Below are positions 54,728 to 63,746 of a stretch of 64,000 nt of DNA, one piece after another. Origin of the DNA: Dyadobacter diqingensis (GTDB lineage: Bacteria; Bacteroidota; Bacteroidia; Cytophagales; Spirosomataceae); assembly GCF_024220585.1 (NCBI RefSeq), contig NZ_JAMXKF010000001.1:1391478-1455477 (forward strand). Reading direction: 5' to 3'. Both the position numbers and the translations under genes were made by a program. Each line of letters begins with the position of its first letter. Position 1 is the first letter of the stretch. The notes below the pieces were generated by a model, which searched no databases, was not told the origin of the DNA, and saw only the letters and a list, made by a program, of their open reading frames with translations.

Positions 54728-55030
54728 ATGATCCTTTTTAATATCACCGTGAATATCAGCCATGCCGCGGAAAAAGAATGGCTTAAATACATGAAGGAAA
54801 CCCACATACCAGCCATCATGGCCAGTGGATTACCCGTTGAAAACAAGTTGTTGCGTTTGCTGACTGAAATCGAAAACGAAGGCGCGACTTATACAAACCA
54901 GTTTATTTTCCGTACCATGGAAGATTTCATGGCTTATCAAACCCAGTTTCAGGCTGAATTGCAGGAAAGGCACCATCAGAAATTTAACGGGCAATATGTC
55001 TCTTTCAGGACACTTTTGGAGGAAGCCTGA
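54728..55030 (+). CDS. DUF4286 family protein (100 aa)
   Basis: The whole protein matches the DUF4286 pattern by eye: ILFNITVNISHAAEKEWLKY, MKETHIPAIMASGL, NQFIFRTMEDFMAYQTQFQA and HHQKFNGQYVSFRTLL. It looks like a small ferredoxin-like alpha/beta fold. The function of the family is unknown. It is followed by a terminator-like hairpin. Confidence 0.85.
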   Translation: MILFNITVNISHAAEKEWLKYMKETHIPAIMASGLPVENKLLRLLTEIENEGATYTNQFIFRTMEDFMAYQTQFQAELQERHHQKFNGQYVSFRTLLEEA

Positions 55031-55152
55031 GCCTCAGCAGGTAATTGCAACACTCAAAAAAGTTTTTGCATAAAACCTTAACATTCGCTTGACATTATGG
55101 TAATCTTTCCCTTTATTTAATATACCGTTAGACTTCAAAATCATCAGGAAAG

Positions 55153-55200
55153 AAAAAACGGTTTTAAATTTTGCGATGTAAGACGCGAACCGTTTTTTGT
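55153..55200 (+). terminator. Terminator between DUF4286 and HPF genes
   Basis: An 11-bp perfect stem (55153-55163 with 55188-55198) has A-run and T-run flanks and a 24-nt loop. Confidence 0.7.
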
Positions 55201-55259
55201 GACCAGAAGTATTTTGGAACCGGTTGGAAGTAATGTTTTACCATAAAACTTAAGTGCTT

Positions 55260-55637
55260 ATGAGACTGCAGATGCAAGCAATTCACTTCGACGCTGACCC
55301 TAAATTGTTGACATTTATTCAACAGAAAATGGATAAACTCGATACGTTTTACGATCGGATTACAAGTGGTGAAGTGTTTCTTAGATTGGATAAGAGTGAT
55401 AACGCCAAATTACATACAAAACTTCTCGAGGTTAAACTTTATGTCCCGGGTGGAACGATGTTCGTGAGAGAGCAAGGTACAACATTTGAAGAGGCTACGG
55501 ATTTAGCGATTGACACATTAAAAATGCAGGTTAAAAAGTTCAAAGATAAGCGGAACAAGGCAAGGGCTCCTAAATTAGCTGAAGGAGTTGTACAAGCGGA
55601 AGAAATCGCTGTTATAACGGAGGACATAGAAGAATAA
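55260..55637 (+). CDS. hpf: Ribosome hibernation promoting factor / RaiA family
   Basis: I use the ATG at 55260, giving MRLQMQAIHFDADPKLLTFI, the usual HPF start. The rest fits: KLDTFYDRITSGEVFLRLDK, LHTKLLEVKLYVPGGTMFVR, TFEEATDLAIDTLKMQVKKF and KDKRNKAR. It is the short form (126 aa) that binds the decoding centre of idle ribosomes and helps form or protect inactive ribosomes. A strong terminator follows. Confidence 0.92.
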   Translation: MRLQMQAIHFDADPKLLTFIQQKMDKLDTFYDRITSGEVFLRLDKSDNAKLHTKLLEVKLYVPGGTMFVREQGTTFEEATDLAIDTLKMQVKKFKDKRNKARAPKLAEGVVQAEEIAVITEDIEE

Positions 55638-55651
55638 AATCATATATGTGT

Positions 55652-55692
55652 AAACAAAGAAGGCTGCCCGATGCGGGCAGCCTTCTTTGTTT
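55652..55692 (+). terminator. Terminator after the HPF gene
   Basis: A perfect 19-bp stem (55652-55670 with 55674-55692) with ATG loop ends in a T-rich run. Confidence 0.94.
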
Positions 55693-55745
55693 AACGATGA
55701 AATTAACCGATTTTTGCAAAAAAATATAACTGTAACTTTTTTACC

Positions 55746-56159
55746 ATGGATATAGAACCCGTTGTTGACGCTTCGTTTGATCATATTTTTCGCTTCTCAC
55801 AAGAGCAGGTTATTCAGTTCGCCGCGTTGACGGGCGATAACAATCCGCTTCACCTGGATGCTGACTATGCTGCTACCACCAGTTTCAAGCGGCCGATTAT
55901 TCACGGAATGTTGGGCGCTACGGTATTTACAAAAGTGTTGGGGACGCAGTTTCCGGGGTTTGGTTCAATTTATCTTAAACAAACGCTTGAATTTCTAAGA
56001 CCGATGTTTGTTGACAATGACTATCGGGCCGTATTTACGATAAAAACCATTGACGCCGTTAAACACATCGCGGAAATATCAACGGAAATTGTGGACACTA
56101 CCACCAAAAAAGTTGTGACCAGGGGAATTGCCACCATGATTAATCAGGAAAAATTCTAA
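55746..56159 (+). CDS. MaoC-like (R)-specific enoyl-CoA hydratase
   Basis: The hot-dog fold has FSQEQVIQFAALTGDNNPLH with the catalytic Asp and His, RPIIHGMLGATVFTKVLGTQ and SIYLKQTLEFLRPMFVDND. At 137 aa it is a single-domain MaoC protein. The family hydrates trans-2-enoyl-CoA to (R)-3-hydroxyacyl-CoA. A terminator follows. Confidence 0.9.
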   Translation: MDIEPVVDASFDHIFRFSQEQVIQFAALTGDNNPLHLDADYAATTSFKRPIIHGMLGATVFTKVLGTQFPGFGSIYLKQTLEFLRPMFVDNDYRAVFTIKTIDAVKHIAEISTEIVDTTTKKVVTRGIATMINQEKF

Positions 56160-56162
56160 AAC

Positions 56163-56192
56163 AAAAAAGCCCGGTTTAGCCGGGCTTTTTTT
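56163..56192. terminator. Terminator after the MaoC gene
   Basis: A perfect 12-bp stem (56163-56174 with 56180-56191) has A and T runs on its flanks. It also lies just past the end of the convergent histone-H1-like gene and can serve both. Confidence 0.92.
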
Positions 56193-56212
56193 GTATACTG
56201 TTAAGTCGTGAC

Positions 56213-56392
56213 TTATTCAGCTTCGTTCTTTTTGTTTTGTACTTCAGAACGGATTTCCTGAGCCAAAGTTTTTAGCTCCTGCATACCCTTACGTACACGC
56301 GTTCCAGCAGCCTGGTTCGCTTTATTGTAAAACTTATCAAAATCGCCTTCAAGCGATAGGATCAAATCTTTTACTTCATCAAATCTTGCCAT
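56213..56392 (-). CDS. Histone-H1-like small protein (59 aa)
   Basis: An ATG at 56392 opens a 59-codon frame ending with TAA at 56213-56215. The protein reads RFDEVKDLILSLEGDFDKFY, then NKANQAAGTRVRKGMQELKT and a Lys/Glu tail. This matches the short conserved proteins called histone H1 (Hc1-like) in Bacteroidota. Those are thought to associate with the nucleoid, though proof is thin. It is monocistronic and convergent with MaoC. Confidence 0.88.
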   Translation of the reverse strand: MARFDEVKDLILSLEGDFDKFYNKANQAAGTRVRKGMQELKTLAQEIRSEVQNKKNEAE

Positions 56393-56595
56393 GTTTTTGT
56401 TTGTTTTTAGTTAAAATGCCTCTAACACGCTAAAAACGCATGTTTTGCCCGAAATTTAGTAATTAAAAGCATTATCGCAACCCAAAAAACAAAAAAAAAC
56501 AATACTATAATGCAATTTAATACAAAACAACACTTTAATTAATTGATATACAACAAGTTACGTTAAATAAATATTTTTTATCCTACCTATAAAAA

Positions 56596-56627
56596 AAGAG
56601 GACGTTTTCGTAAAAAAACGTCCTCTT
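56596..56627 (-). terminator. Terminator after the serine-palmitoyltransferase-like gene
   Basis: A perfect 13-bp stem (56596-56608 with 56615-56627) is followed on the minus strand by a T-run. It lies 23 bp past the stop. Confidence 0.9.
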
Positions 56628-56650
56628 GACACAATAAGCAAGGATTTTGC

Positions 56651-57922
56651 CTATTCAGCTACCGCCTGTACGTCTTCAATTTGATAAACTCTGTTCTTCA
56701 GTTTATCGGCCAAAGTCGTAAATGCTTCAAGCGTATATTCTACATCTTCCAACGTATGTGCAGCAGTAGGAATAATACGCAGCATGATCTGTCCTTTCGG
56801 CACAACCGGGTAAACAACGATTGAACAGAACACACCCATATTCTCACGCAAATCACGCACCATACGGGTTACTTCCGGTACGCCGCCTTCGCTGTGAAGG
56901 AAAACCGGAGTCACCGGAGATTCCGTTTCACCGATGTTAAATCCGCGGCTTCTCAAACCATTTTGCATTGCCTCTACATTCTCCCACAACTTGGAGCGAA
57001 GTTCGGGCATGGTCTTGATCATTTCCAGACGTTTCCTGCAACCTTCTACGTAAGGCATTGGGAGCGCCTTCGCATAAGTTTGAGAACGCATGTTATATTT
57101 CAGATACATGATAATTTCAGGATCATCTGATGCAATAAAAGCACCAATCGCGGCCATAGATTTCGCAAACGTAGAGAAGTAAAGATCAACCTCACCCTGA
57201 ACGCCAAGCATTTCGCCTACACCTGCACCCGTTTCACCCATTGTCCCGAATCCGTGGGCATCGTCCACCAATAAACGGAACTCATATTTTTTCTTTAATT
57301 CAACGATGGCTTTCAGGTCGCCCACTTTTCCGGACATACCAAAAACACCTTCGGTAATAACCAAAACGCCTCCTCCTTTTTCATTGGCAGCTTTCGTAGC
57401 GCGAATAAGGTTCTTTTCAAGGCTAGCCATATCATTATGGTTAAACTTGTAGTATTGTCCCATTTTCGCTTTGTGCAACCGGATTCCGTCAATAAGGCAG
57501 GCATGTGATTCGGCATCGTACACAATCACATCACGGTGATCGCAGATACATTCGATCGCCGACATAACACCCTGATAACCGTAATTCAGCAAGAATGCAT
57601 CTTTTTTCCCAACAAATTCAGCCAGTTCTTTTTCAAAAACTTCGTGTAATGTTGAATTACCAGACATCATACGCGCACCCATCGGATAGGCCAAGCCCCA
57701 TTTCGCTGCTGCTTCCGCATCTACTTTGCGCACTTCCGGGTGATTCGCCAGGCCTAAATAGTTATTAAGGCTCCAGTTCAACACTTCACGCCCCATAAAC
57801 CGCATCTTGGGACCCAGATCACCTTCCAGCATGGGAAATGAAAAATAATGATGGCTATTCAGCATTTTAGCCGGCGTTCCGATCGGGCCTGAGTTATTGT
57901 GCAGTTTCTCAAAAATATCCAC
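56651..57922 (-). CDS. Alpha-oxoamine synthase, serine-palmitoyltransferase-like
   Basis: The PLP-dependent fold type I enzyme has NWSLNNYLGLANHPEVRKVD, GARMMSGNSTLHEVFEKELA, NYGYQGVMSAIECICDHRDV, LLVDDAHGFGTMGETGAGVG and the PLP-Lys254 in STFAKSMAAIGAF. This is the alpha-oxoamine synthase family (serine palmitoyltransferase, KBL, BioF). In Bacteroidota close proteins make the sphingolipid base from serine and acyl-CoA, so that is the favoured role; KBL or BioF remain options. The start is a GTG at 57922; an in-frame TAG lies 12 bp upstream. It has its own terminator. Confidence 0.82.
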   Translation of the reverse strand: MDIFEKLHNNSGPIGTPAKMLNSHHYFSFPMLEGDLGPKMRFMGREVLNWSLNNYLGLANHPEVRKVDAEAAAKWGLAYPMGARMMSGNSTLHEVFEKELAEFVGKKDAFLLNYGYQGVMSAIECICDHRDVIVYDAESHACLIDGIRLHKAKMGQYYKFNHNDMASLEKNLIRATKAANEKGGGVLVITEGVFGMSGKVGDLKAIVELKKKYEFRLLVDDAHGFGTMGETGAGVGEMLGVQGEVDLYFSTFAKSMAAIGAFIASDDPEIIMYLKYNMRSQTYAKALPMPYVEGCRKRLEMIKTMPELRSKLWENVEAMQNGLRSRGFNIGETESPVTPVFLHSEGGVPEVTRMVRDLRENMGVFCSIVVYPVVPKGQIMLRIIPTAAHTLEDVEYTLEAFTTLADKLKNRVYQIEDVQAVAE

Positions 57923-58113
57923 TCTCTTATTCTAATTTATGTGGGTAACAACTTGAAATTTATGTTAGATAAATGCAAAAATAAAAAAAATAATAATACA
58001 TTAAGTACAAACCTAATATTCAACGAATTGTAAGTTACCCAAATATTTAAAATACTACTTTTATATTTTGAATTTATTTCACATATCTTGTAGCCTCATT
58101 GTGATCCGATTAC

Positions 58114-59619
58114 ATGCCTGAAATCAAAAAAATCCTGGTCGCGAACCGTGGTGAAATTGCGCTTCGAATCCTCCGTACAGCACGTGAAATGAATATTGCC
58201 ACGGTAGCAGTATTTAGTGAAGCAGACCGAAATGCACCTCATGTACGTTACGCCGACGAAGCCGTTTGCATCGGCCCCGCCGCCTCTTCTGAATCCTATT
58301 TAAATACTGATAAAATTCTCGCAGTTTGCCACCAACTTTCTGTCGATGCGATACATCCAGGTTACGGATTTTTATCTGAGAATGCAGTCTTCGCCCGCAA
58401 AGTGCAGGAAGCCGGATTGATCTTCATCGGTCCTTCTCCTGAATCCATCGAAGTGATGGGCAGCAAACTGGCTGCAAAACAGGCTGTCGGTAGTTATAAC
58501 ATACCTATGGTGCCCGGAACAGCGACAGCCATCGAAGACCGCGTTGAAGCAAAACGTATTGCAACCACCATTGGTTACCCGATTCTTATTAAGGCCAGTG
58601 CAGGCGGTGGAGGCAAGGGCATGCGCGTGGTGGAAAGCGAAACCGAATTTGACGAGCAGATGGACCGTGCCGTCAGTGAGGCCATTTCATCCTTTGGTGA
58701 CGGAGCCGTTTTTATTGAAAAGTATATCACCTCACCCAAACATATCGAAATTCAGGTCCTGGGCGACCAGCATGGTAATATCATCCATTTGTTTGAACGG
58801 GAATGCTCCGTACAGCGACGTCACCAGAAGGTAATTGAAGAAGCCCCGTCAATTTCGATAACGCCTGCCATACGTGAAGAAATGGGCCGCTGTGCCGTTG
58901 ATGTCGCGCGTTCCTGTGGTTACTATGGGGCAGGCACGGTGGAATTTATCATGGATGAAGATAAAAACTTCTATTTTCTTGAAATGAATACCCGTCTCCA
59001 GGTTGAACATCCGGTCACCGAACTGATCACGGGTGTAGACCTGGTCAGACAAATGATTTACATTGCAGAGGGTAAACCATTGTCGATTGCGCAGGATGAA
59101 CTACAAATCAAGGGCCACGCGATAGAAGTGCGGGTATATGCCGAAGATCCCGCCAATAACTTTTTGCCCGATGTTGGGACCTTAAAAAGATATGTCAGGC
59201 CTCAGGGCAATGGTGTACGTGTTGATGACGGCTTTGAAGAAGGCATGGAAATTCCTATTTATTATGATCCCATGCTGGCCAAACTGATCACTTACGGACA
59301 GGACCGTGAAGAAACCATCAGGAAAATGATCCGTGCGATTGATGAATTTCATATTTCCGGCGTTCAGACAACGCTTTCGTTCTGCAAATTCGTCATGAAA
59401 CATGAAAGTTTTATCACGGGAAGGTTTGACACCAATTTTGTCAACCGGTATTTTCTTCCTGAACTGTTAAATACAGTACAAAACCCAGTTGAAAAAGTTC
59501 TGGCGGCATTGATAACTGCCCGTTTATTGCAGGACAAGAAGGTCATGAAACCCGCTCAAAATGATGGAGAAACGGTTCACATTTCCAAATGGAAAAGCCG
59601 CAGGCTAAGTGGATATTAA
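58114..59619 (+). CDS. accC: Biotin carboxylase (AccC-type) with C-terminal extension
   Basis: The biotin carboxylase N-domain (KKILVANRGEIALRILRTAR), ATP-grasp (LIKASAGGGGKGMRVVE, HIEIQVLGDQHGNIIHLFER, ECSVQRRHQKVIEEAPS) and C-domain (EMNTRLQVEHPVTELITGVD) are complete. It carboxylates biotin on a carrier protein, for acetyl-CoA or a related acyl-CoA. Length is 501 where AccC is about 450; the last 50 residues (LLQDKKVMKPAQ, ending KSRRLSGY) lie beyond the core. No biotin carrier or carboxyltransferase gene is adjacent, so acyl-CoA partner is unsure. Confidence 0.93.
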   Translation: MPEIKKILVANRGEIALRILRTAREMNIATVAVFSEADRNAPHVRYADEAVCIGPAASSESYLNTDKILAVCHQLSVDAIHPGYGFLSENAVFARKVQEAGLIFIGPSPESIEVMGSKLAAKQAVGSYNIPMVPGTATAIEDRVEAKRIATTIGYPILIKASAGGGGKGMRVVESETEFDEQMDRAVSEAISSFGDGAVFIEKYITSPKHIEIQVLGDQHGNIIHLFERECSVQRRHQKVIEEAPSISITPAIREEMGRCAVDVARSCGYYGAGTVEFIMDEDKNFYFLEMNTRLQVEHPVTELITGVDLVRQMIYIAEGKPLSIAQDELQIKGHAIEVRVYAEDPANNFLPDVGTLKRYVRPQGNGVRVDDGFEEGMEIPIYYDPMLAKLITYGQDREETIRKMIRAIDEFHISGVQTTLSFCKFVMKHESFITGRFDTNFVNRYFLPELLNTVQNPVEKVLAALITARLLQDKKVMKPAQNDGETVHISKWKSRRLSGY

Positions 59620-59633
59620 AAAGTAGAATTTTA

Positions 59634-59665
59634 TTGGGATTTCCACGAAAAAATTTATACTTTTG
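59634..59665 (+). promoter_or_regulatory. Candidate promoter between accC and queA
   Basis: TTG at 59634-59636 and TACTTTTG at 59658-59665 are spaced 21 bp, close to the Bacteroidota TTTG/TAnnTTTG form. It would give queA a 5' leader of about 220 nt. Confidence 0.4.
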
Positions 59666-59891
59666 CGGTCTTAATTTTTTGCTGTATAAAAAATTTAAGA
59701 ATTTCCGGGAATACTTTACCAATAAATTAAGTATCAACAGAAAAATTTATTCTTTACATGATATATTAGTTATTGATCAACTCAAATAAAGGTTTATTCG
59801 TAAAGTTCAGTACTTAATTATATTAAAATAAAAATTTCGACCGCCCCATTTTTGTCTCACGACTTATCGACTTTCACCGATTTAACAAGCT

Positions 59892-60941
59892 ATGAAGCTA
59901 TCCGAATTTAAATTTGATCTCCCTCAAAGCCTGATTGCACTTCATCCTTCCGACCGCGGCGAATCACGCCTTATGGTAGTACACCGTGCAACCGGAGAAA
60001 TAGAACATAAAATGTTTCCTGATCTGATTAATTATTTCGGAGACGGAGATGTAATGGCAATCAATGACACCAAAGTTTTTCCGGCCCGTTTATACGGTCA
60101 AAAAGAAAAAACAGGAGCCAAAATTGAAGTTTTTTTATTGCGCGAACTTAACCGCGAAATGCGTCTTTGGGACGTTCTTGTAGATCCTGCACGTAAAATC
60201 CGGGTAGGGAACAAGCTTTATTTCGGCGACAGCGATCTTGTTGCGGAAGTTATTGACAATACCACTTCACGTGGCCGTACGATCCGTTTTCTTTATGACG
60301 GCGACAACGACGAGTTTATGAAACTTGTTGACCAGTTGGGCGAAACCCCGCTTCCGCCTGAAATTATTTCACGTCGTAAGGTAGAAAGTGCTGACCGTGA
60401 ACGTTTTCAGACTATTTTCGCAGAACATATCGGAGCAGTAGCTGCGCCTACGGCTGGTTTGCATTTTACAAAAGCAATGATGAAACGCCTTGAAATCAAA
60501 GGTGTTAGCTTTGCGCCGGTTACTTTGCACGTTGGTTTGGGAACATTCCGTACCGTTGATGTTGAAGATTTGACAAAACACAAAACAGATTCAGAAAACT
60601 ACCGTATCACGCAATCAAGCGCTGACATTGTAAATGCTGCGCTGGATGCTAAAAAACGTGTTTGTGCGGTTGGAACAACGTCTCTCAAAGCAGTTGAATC
60701 ATCGGTTTCTGCAAGCGGACATCTTAAATCCGTGGAAGGCTGGACCGACAAATTTGTCTTTCCTCCGTACGATTTCAAAATCGCAAACGCGATGTTATCC
60801 AATTTCCAGCTTCCTGAGTCAATTCTGTTGATGTCTGCCTGCGCATTCGGAGGGTTTGACCTGGTTATGAAAGCATACGAACTTGCGATCAAGGAAAAAT
60901 ATAAATTCTTCACTTATGGTGATGCGATGTTAATCATCTAA
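59892..60941 (+). CDS. queA: tRNA preQ1 ribosyltransferase-isomerase
   Basis: The QueA fold is clear: [69 protein letters not shown] [17 protein letters not shown] and [12 protein letters not shown]. It uses S-adenosylmethionine to turn preQ1 in tRNA into epoxyqueuosine in the cytoplasm. Length 349 is typical. A strong terminator follows, before ispD. Confidence 0.96.
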   Translation: MKLSEFKFDLPQSLIALHPSDRGESRLMVVHRATGEIEHKMFPDLINYFGDGDVMAINDTKVFPARLYGQKEKTGAKIEVFLLRELNREMRLWDVLVDPARKIRVGNKLYFGDSDLVAEVIDNTTSRGRTIRFLYDGDNDEFMKLVDQLGETPLPPEIISRRKVESADRERFQTIFAEHIGAVAAPTAGLHFTKAMMKRLEIKGVSFAPVTLHVGLGTFRTVDVEDLTKHKTDSENYRITQSSADIVNAALDAKKRVCAVGTTSLKAVESSVSASGHLKSVEGWTDKFVFPPYDFKIANAMLSNFQLPESILLMSACAFGGFDLVMKAYELAIKEKYKFFTYGDAMLII

Positions 60942-60964
60942 TCGTTATTTGATCAATATATTTG

Positions 60965-61023
60965 TGTCATTTATTAACATGCAGATACTTAAATGTGTCT
61001 GTGTTGATAAATGACATTTTTTT
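60965..61023 (+). terminator. Terminator between queA and ispD
   Basis: A 15-bp stem with one G-T pair (60965-60979 with 61002-61016) is followed by seven or more T. The ispD start codon lies 23 bp after the T-run. Confidence 0.88.
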
Positions 61024-61045
61024 GAATTCACTAACAACTTTTATT

Positions 61046-61723
61046 ATGCAGGAATACGTGATCATTGTGGCAGGCGGAAGCGGAAGTCGTATGAAAAGTG
61101 ACATCCCCAAGCAATTCCTGCTGGTTAACGGTCTTCCTGTATTGATGCATACGCTCCATGCATTCCGGAATTATTCTTCGTCGCTGCACATTATTCTTGT
61201 CCTCCCGGAAAATCAGTTTGAGTTTTGGCAATCATTATGTGAACAACATCAGTTCGCCGAATCCTATCTGCTCGTTGCAGGCGGAGAAACACGTTTTAAT
61301 TCGGTAAAAAACGGCCTGGATACCATCACATCACAAGAAGGTCTTGTTGCCGTGCATGATGGCGTGCGTCCGGTAATTGACAAGGAAATTATCGCTGACA
61401 GTTTCCTGAAGGCAGCCGAATTCGGCGCGGCCGTAGTAAGTGTTCCTCTGAAAGATTCGATCAGACGTGTCGATGAAAAAGGAAACGTTGCCCTGGATCG
61501 CTCTTTGTTCCGCCTTATTCAAACTCCCCAGACCTTCCGGCTTAATTGGATGCGAAAAGCTTTTGCGCATGCCTACCAGCCTGTTTTCACGGATTGCGCA
61601 AGTGTTTTGGAGTTTGAAGGGTACCCAATTCACCTGATTGAAGGGGCTTATGAAAACATAAAGATCACAACGCCCGAAGATTTAAAGTGGGCCGAGGTTT
61701 ATCTGCAAAGCCCGGGAAAATAA
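61046..61723 (+). CDS. ispD: 2-C-methyl-D-erythritol 4-phosphate cytidylyltransferase
   Basis: I start at ATG 61046; an earlier TTG at 60962 lies before the queA terminator and is rejected. The nucleotidyltransferase motif is YVIIVAGGSGSRMKSDIPKQ. Also seen are VAVHDGVRPVIDKEIIADSF, LIQTPQTFRLNWMRKAF and TDCASVLEFEG, ending NIKITTPEDLKWAEVYL. The 225-aa enzyme couples CTP to methylerythritol phosphate in the non-mevalonate isoprenoid pathway. Confidence 0.95.
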   Translation: MQEYVIIVAGGSGSRMKSDIPKQFLLVNGLPVLMHTLHAFRNYSSSLHIILVLPENQFEFWQSLCEQHQFAESYLLVAGGETRFNSVKNGLDTITSQEGLVAVHDGVRPVIDKEIIADSFLKAAEFGAAVVSVPLKDSIRRVDEKGNVALDRSLFRLIQTPQTFRLNWMRKAFAHAYQPVFTDCASVLEFEGYPIHLIEGAYENIKITTPEDLKWAEVYLQSPGK

Positions 61724-61739
61724 GTTTCATTCCGAAATC

Positions 61740-62543
61740 TTATTTCATTTCTTTTAAGGAAATCTGCCTTGGATAATTTACAAACCATTCGGTTGGTTCA
61801 TTGATCTTATAACCCTCAAGAAGGTACTGTTTTGCTTTTTGGAAATACAGATCCGCACCTGGGTTACCAATACTCTTTAACGTCCTGGCAAGATAATAAT
61901 TGGCCTCGGGCAGCTGCTCATAATATTGAAGGCACTCTTTTAAAGTTTTTTCCGCCTTGTCGAACTCCATCATTTCCAGATATACGATCCCCAGGTAAAG
62001 CAGGGTGTTGAAATGAATATCGTTCGTCTCAACTCTCCTCCTTTGTTGTTTAATGTCCCTTAAAAACGCGTTTTCGGCCTGTTCATAGCTCTGTAATTCC
62101 AGATAGCAAAGTCCGCGATAAAACCAGTAATTGTGATCCATCTGATTTCCATAGGGTGAGAGCCTTTCCGCACGTTCCAGATCAATTAATGCGCTCACAT
62201 AGTTTTTCGTGTAAATACAATGTAGAAAACCCCGATAGGCAGTCCAGGTTATCGAGTCAAGCAACACCGCTTTGTCTACAAAATTGAAGGCTCTTGCATA
62301 ATCGCCGTTCCGGATATATTTTGTGCTCTTCTCCTGATAAACTTCTGCAATATTAGGACAAATCGCCAGCAAGCTATCCCAGACTTCCTCACGTCCGTCA
62401 TCATTCATATCGAACCGATAAGCTCTTTCAGAAAATTTTTCAAACAAACTATCCTGGACAGCTTTGGTATTACAATCCAGAGACTGGGAGAACCCGGCCA
62501 GGGAAGTCAGTAAAAAAATAAGTGTTTGAATAATTAATCTCAT
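61740..62543 (-). CDS. Exported TPR-repeat protein
   Basis: A signal peptide (ending AGFSQ) is followed by five or six tetratricopeptide-like repeats (EKSTKYIRNGDYARAFNFVD, AYRGFLHCIYTKNYVSALID, HNYWFYRGLCYLELQSYEQA, LLYLGIVYLEMMEFDKAEKT, EANYYLARTLKSIG). It probably scaffolds other periplasmic or envelope proteins. An acidic stretch FDMNDDGREEVWD near residue 45 looks like a calcium-loop or dockerin-like site; that is uncertain. It converges on ispD with 16 bp between stops. Confidence 0.85.
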   Translation of the reverse strand: MRLIIQTLIFLLTSLAGFSQSLDCNTKAVQDSLFEKFSERAYRFDMNDDGREEVWDSLLAICPNIAEVYQEKSTKYIRNGDYARAFNFVDKAVLLDSITWTAYRGFLHCIYTKNYVSALIDLERAERLSPYGNQMDHNYWFYRGLCYLELQSYEQAENAFLRDIKQQRRRVETNDIHFNTLLYLGIVYLEMMEFDKAEKTLKECLQYYEQLPEANYYLARTLKSIGNPGADLYFQKAKQYLLEGYKINEPTEWFVNYPRQISLKEMK

Positions 62544-62727
62544 CTGCTCTCAATTTGGACGAAGTAAATTTTATCTGTTAAACCTGTTTAATCAACCAAT
62601 CCTGACCCTTTGCTGTAAACGTTTGATAATATTTTATGAAAATATTGAATACTAGTGAATTAAAGGTTATTTAATTCATGAAAAATATTGTATATTTTCT
62701 ACAAAATAACATTAACCTTTTATTAGC

Positions 62728-63522
62728 ATGGGAAATTTTGCGAATAATCTTCGATTATATTTCGGCATTTTTAGAAGAGTTGGCTACACCTTAACGTTAG
62801 GAATGTTAAATGAGAAGCGTAGAGATAATCTTTTATCACTTTACAATTACTACGAATCTCAAAATAAAACGCAGGACATTACTCCGATAGATCCGTTCAT
62901 TATTCCCAAAACAGACGTCTTCGAACTTTTCGGTGACGACAAGGCTAAGTACGAAGGTGTTTACGAATGTGGTTTTGGCCACACCACTGAATTTGAACTT
63001 AAAGTAATCAGCAATCTGGTCAGAAAGCTTAATCCAGACAAAATATTCGAGATCGGTACCTTTCAGGGAAGGACAACGCTAAATATGGCGCTAAATACCC
63101 ATTCCAATGCTAAAATTACCACCCTGGATCTCCCCAGTGAAGGATTGAGCTCCACGGCAATGGAAATAGAAGAGGGAGAAGTCAGGTATGTAAAAAAGGA
63201 TGTTTCGGGGGAAAGGTTTATCGGACATCCGATGGCAAATAAAATACAGCAGGTTTTCGGTGACTCCGCGACATATTCTTTTGAGGAATATAAAAATTCA
63301 ATTGATCTCGCCTTTATTGATGGCTCACACGCTTACGACTACGTTTTGAACGACAGTAAAAAAGTGTTGTCAATCATGCGTCCGGGTGGTTTGATAATCT
63401 GGCATGATTACACGAATTGGGAAGGCGTATGGACCGCATTAAACGAGCTATACAAATCGGATCCCAAATATAAAAACATCAAACACATCGGCGGCACGAG
63501 CATTGCGATCCTTGAAGTGTAA
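62728..63522 (+). CDS. Class I SAM-dependent methyltransferase
   Basis: The Rossmann motif is KIFEIGTFQGRTTLNMALNT, then TTLDLPSEGLSSTAMEIEEG, IDLAFIDGSHAYDYVLNDSK and LIIWHDYTNWEGVWTALNEL. This fits the Methyltransf_24 / caffeoyl-CoA-O-methyltransferase-like family; its members often modify surface sugars or small molecules. The first 90 residues are family-specific. No glycan cluster is visible beside it. It converges with the rRNA operon. Confidence 0.85.
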   Translation: MGNFANNLRLYFGIFRRVGYTLTLGMLNEKRRDNLLSLYNYYESQNKTQDITPIDPFIIPKTDVFELFGDDKAKYEGVYECGFGHTTEFELKVISNLVRKLNPDKIFEIGTFQGRTTLNMALNTHSNAKITTLDLPSEGLSSTAMEIEEGEVRYVKKDVSGERFIGHPMANKIQQVFGDSATYSFEEYKNSIDLAFIDGSHAYDYVLNDSKKVLSIMRPGGLIIWHDYTNWEGVWTALNELYKSDPKYKNIKHIGGTSIAILEV

Positions 63523-63552
63523 TGAGTATAAAATCCATATCCCCCAAACAAA

Positions 63553-63581
63553 AAAATCCCATCTTCTATAAAGATGGGATT
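63553..63581 (-). terminator. rRNA operon terminator, distal copy
   Basis: AATCCCATCTT and AAGATGGGATT (63555-63565 with 63571-63581) form a hairpin, followed on the minus strand by a T-run. It is nearly the same as the hairpin at 63705-63733. Confidence 0.88.
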
Positions 63582-63595
63582 GTGTAATAGTATTG

Positions 63596-63694
63596 TGGCG
63601 GCTACCTACTTTACCAGGTTTGACCCAAGTATCATCGGCGGTTCCGGGCTAGGCGCCCCCGGCTTAACGTCTATGTTCGGGATGGGAAGAGGTG
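63596..63694 (-). pseudogene. rrf: Truncated, diverged 5S rRNA copy
   Basis: This 99-bp stretch matches the complete 5S at 63747-63866 for most of its length but lacks the first 21 bases (GGTGGCTATTGGCCCGGTGT...). It has several substitutions (for example TTTACC against TTAACC, AACGTCTATG against AACTTCTCTG). Without the 5' strand, helix I of 5S cannot form. It is probably a dead duplicate. Confidence 0.75.
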
Positions 63695-63704
63695 CAAACG
63701 CAAA

Positions 63705-63733
63705 AAATCCCATCTTTTTATAAGATGGGATTG
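63705..63733 (-). terminator. rRNA operon terminator, proximal copy between 5S copies
   Basis: An inverted repeat of AATCCCATCTT and AAGATGGGATT (about 63707-63717 with 63722-63732) is followed on the minus strand by TTTTTT. It lies directly after the complete 5S gene. Confidence 0.88.
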
Positions 63734-63746
63734 TATAATAGTATTG

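Noticed and set aside
59666..59891. preQ1-type riboswitch before queA
   Set aside because: The leader is long enough, but I could not find the compact hairpin and C-rich core of a preQ1 switch. The stretch is AT-rich with no stable fold seen by eye.
60962..61045. TTG start for ispD
   Set aside because: It lies before the queA terminator, so the transcript would be cut; the ATG at 61046 starts the family motif directly.
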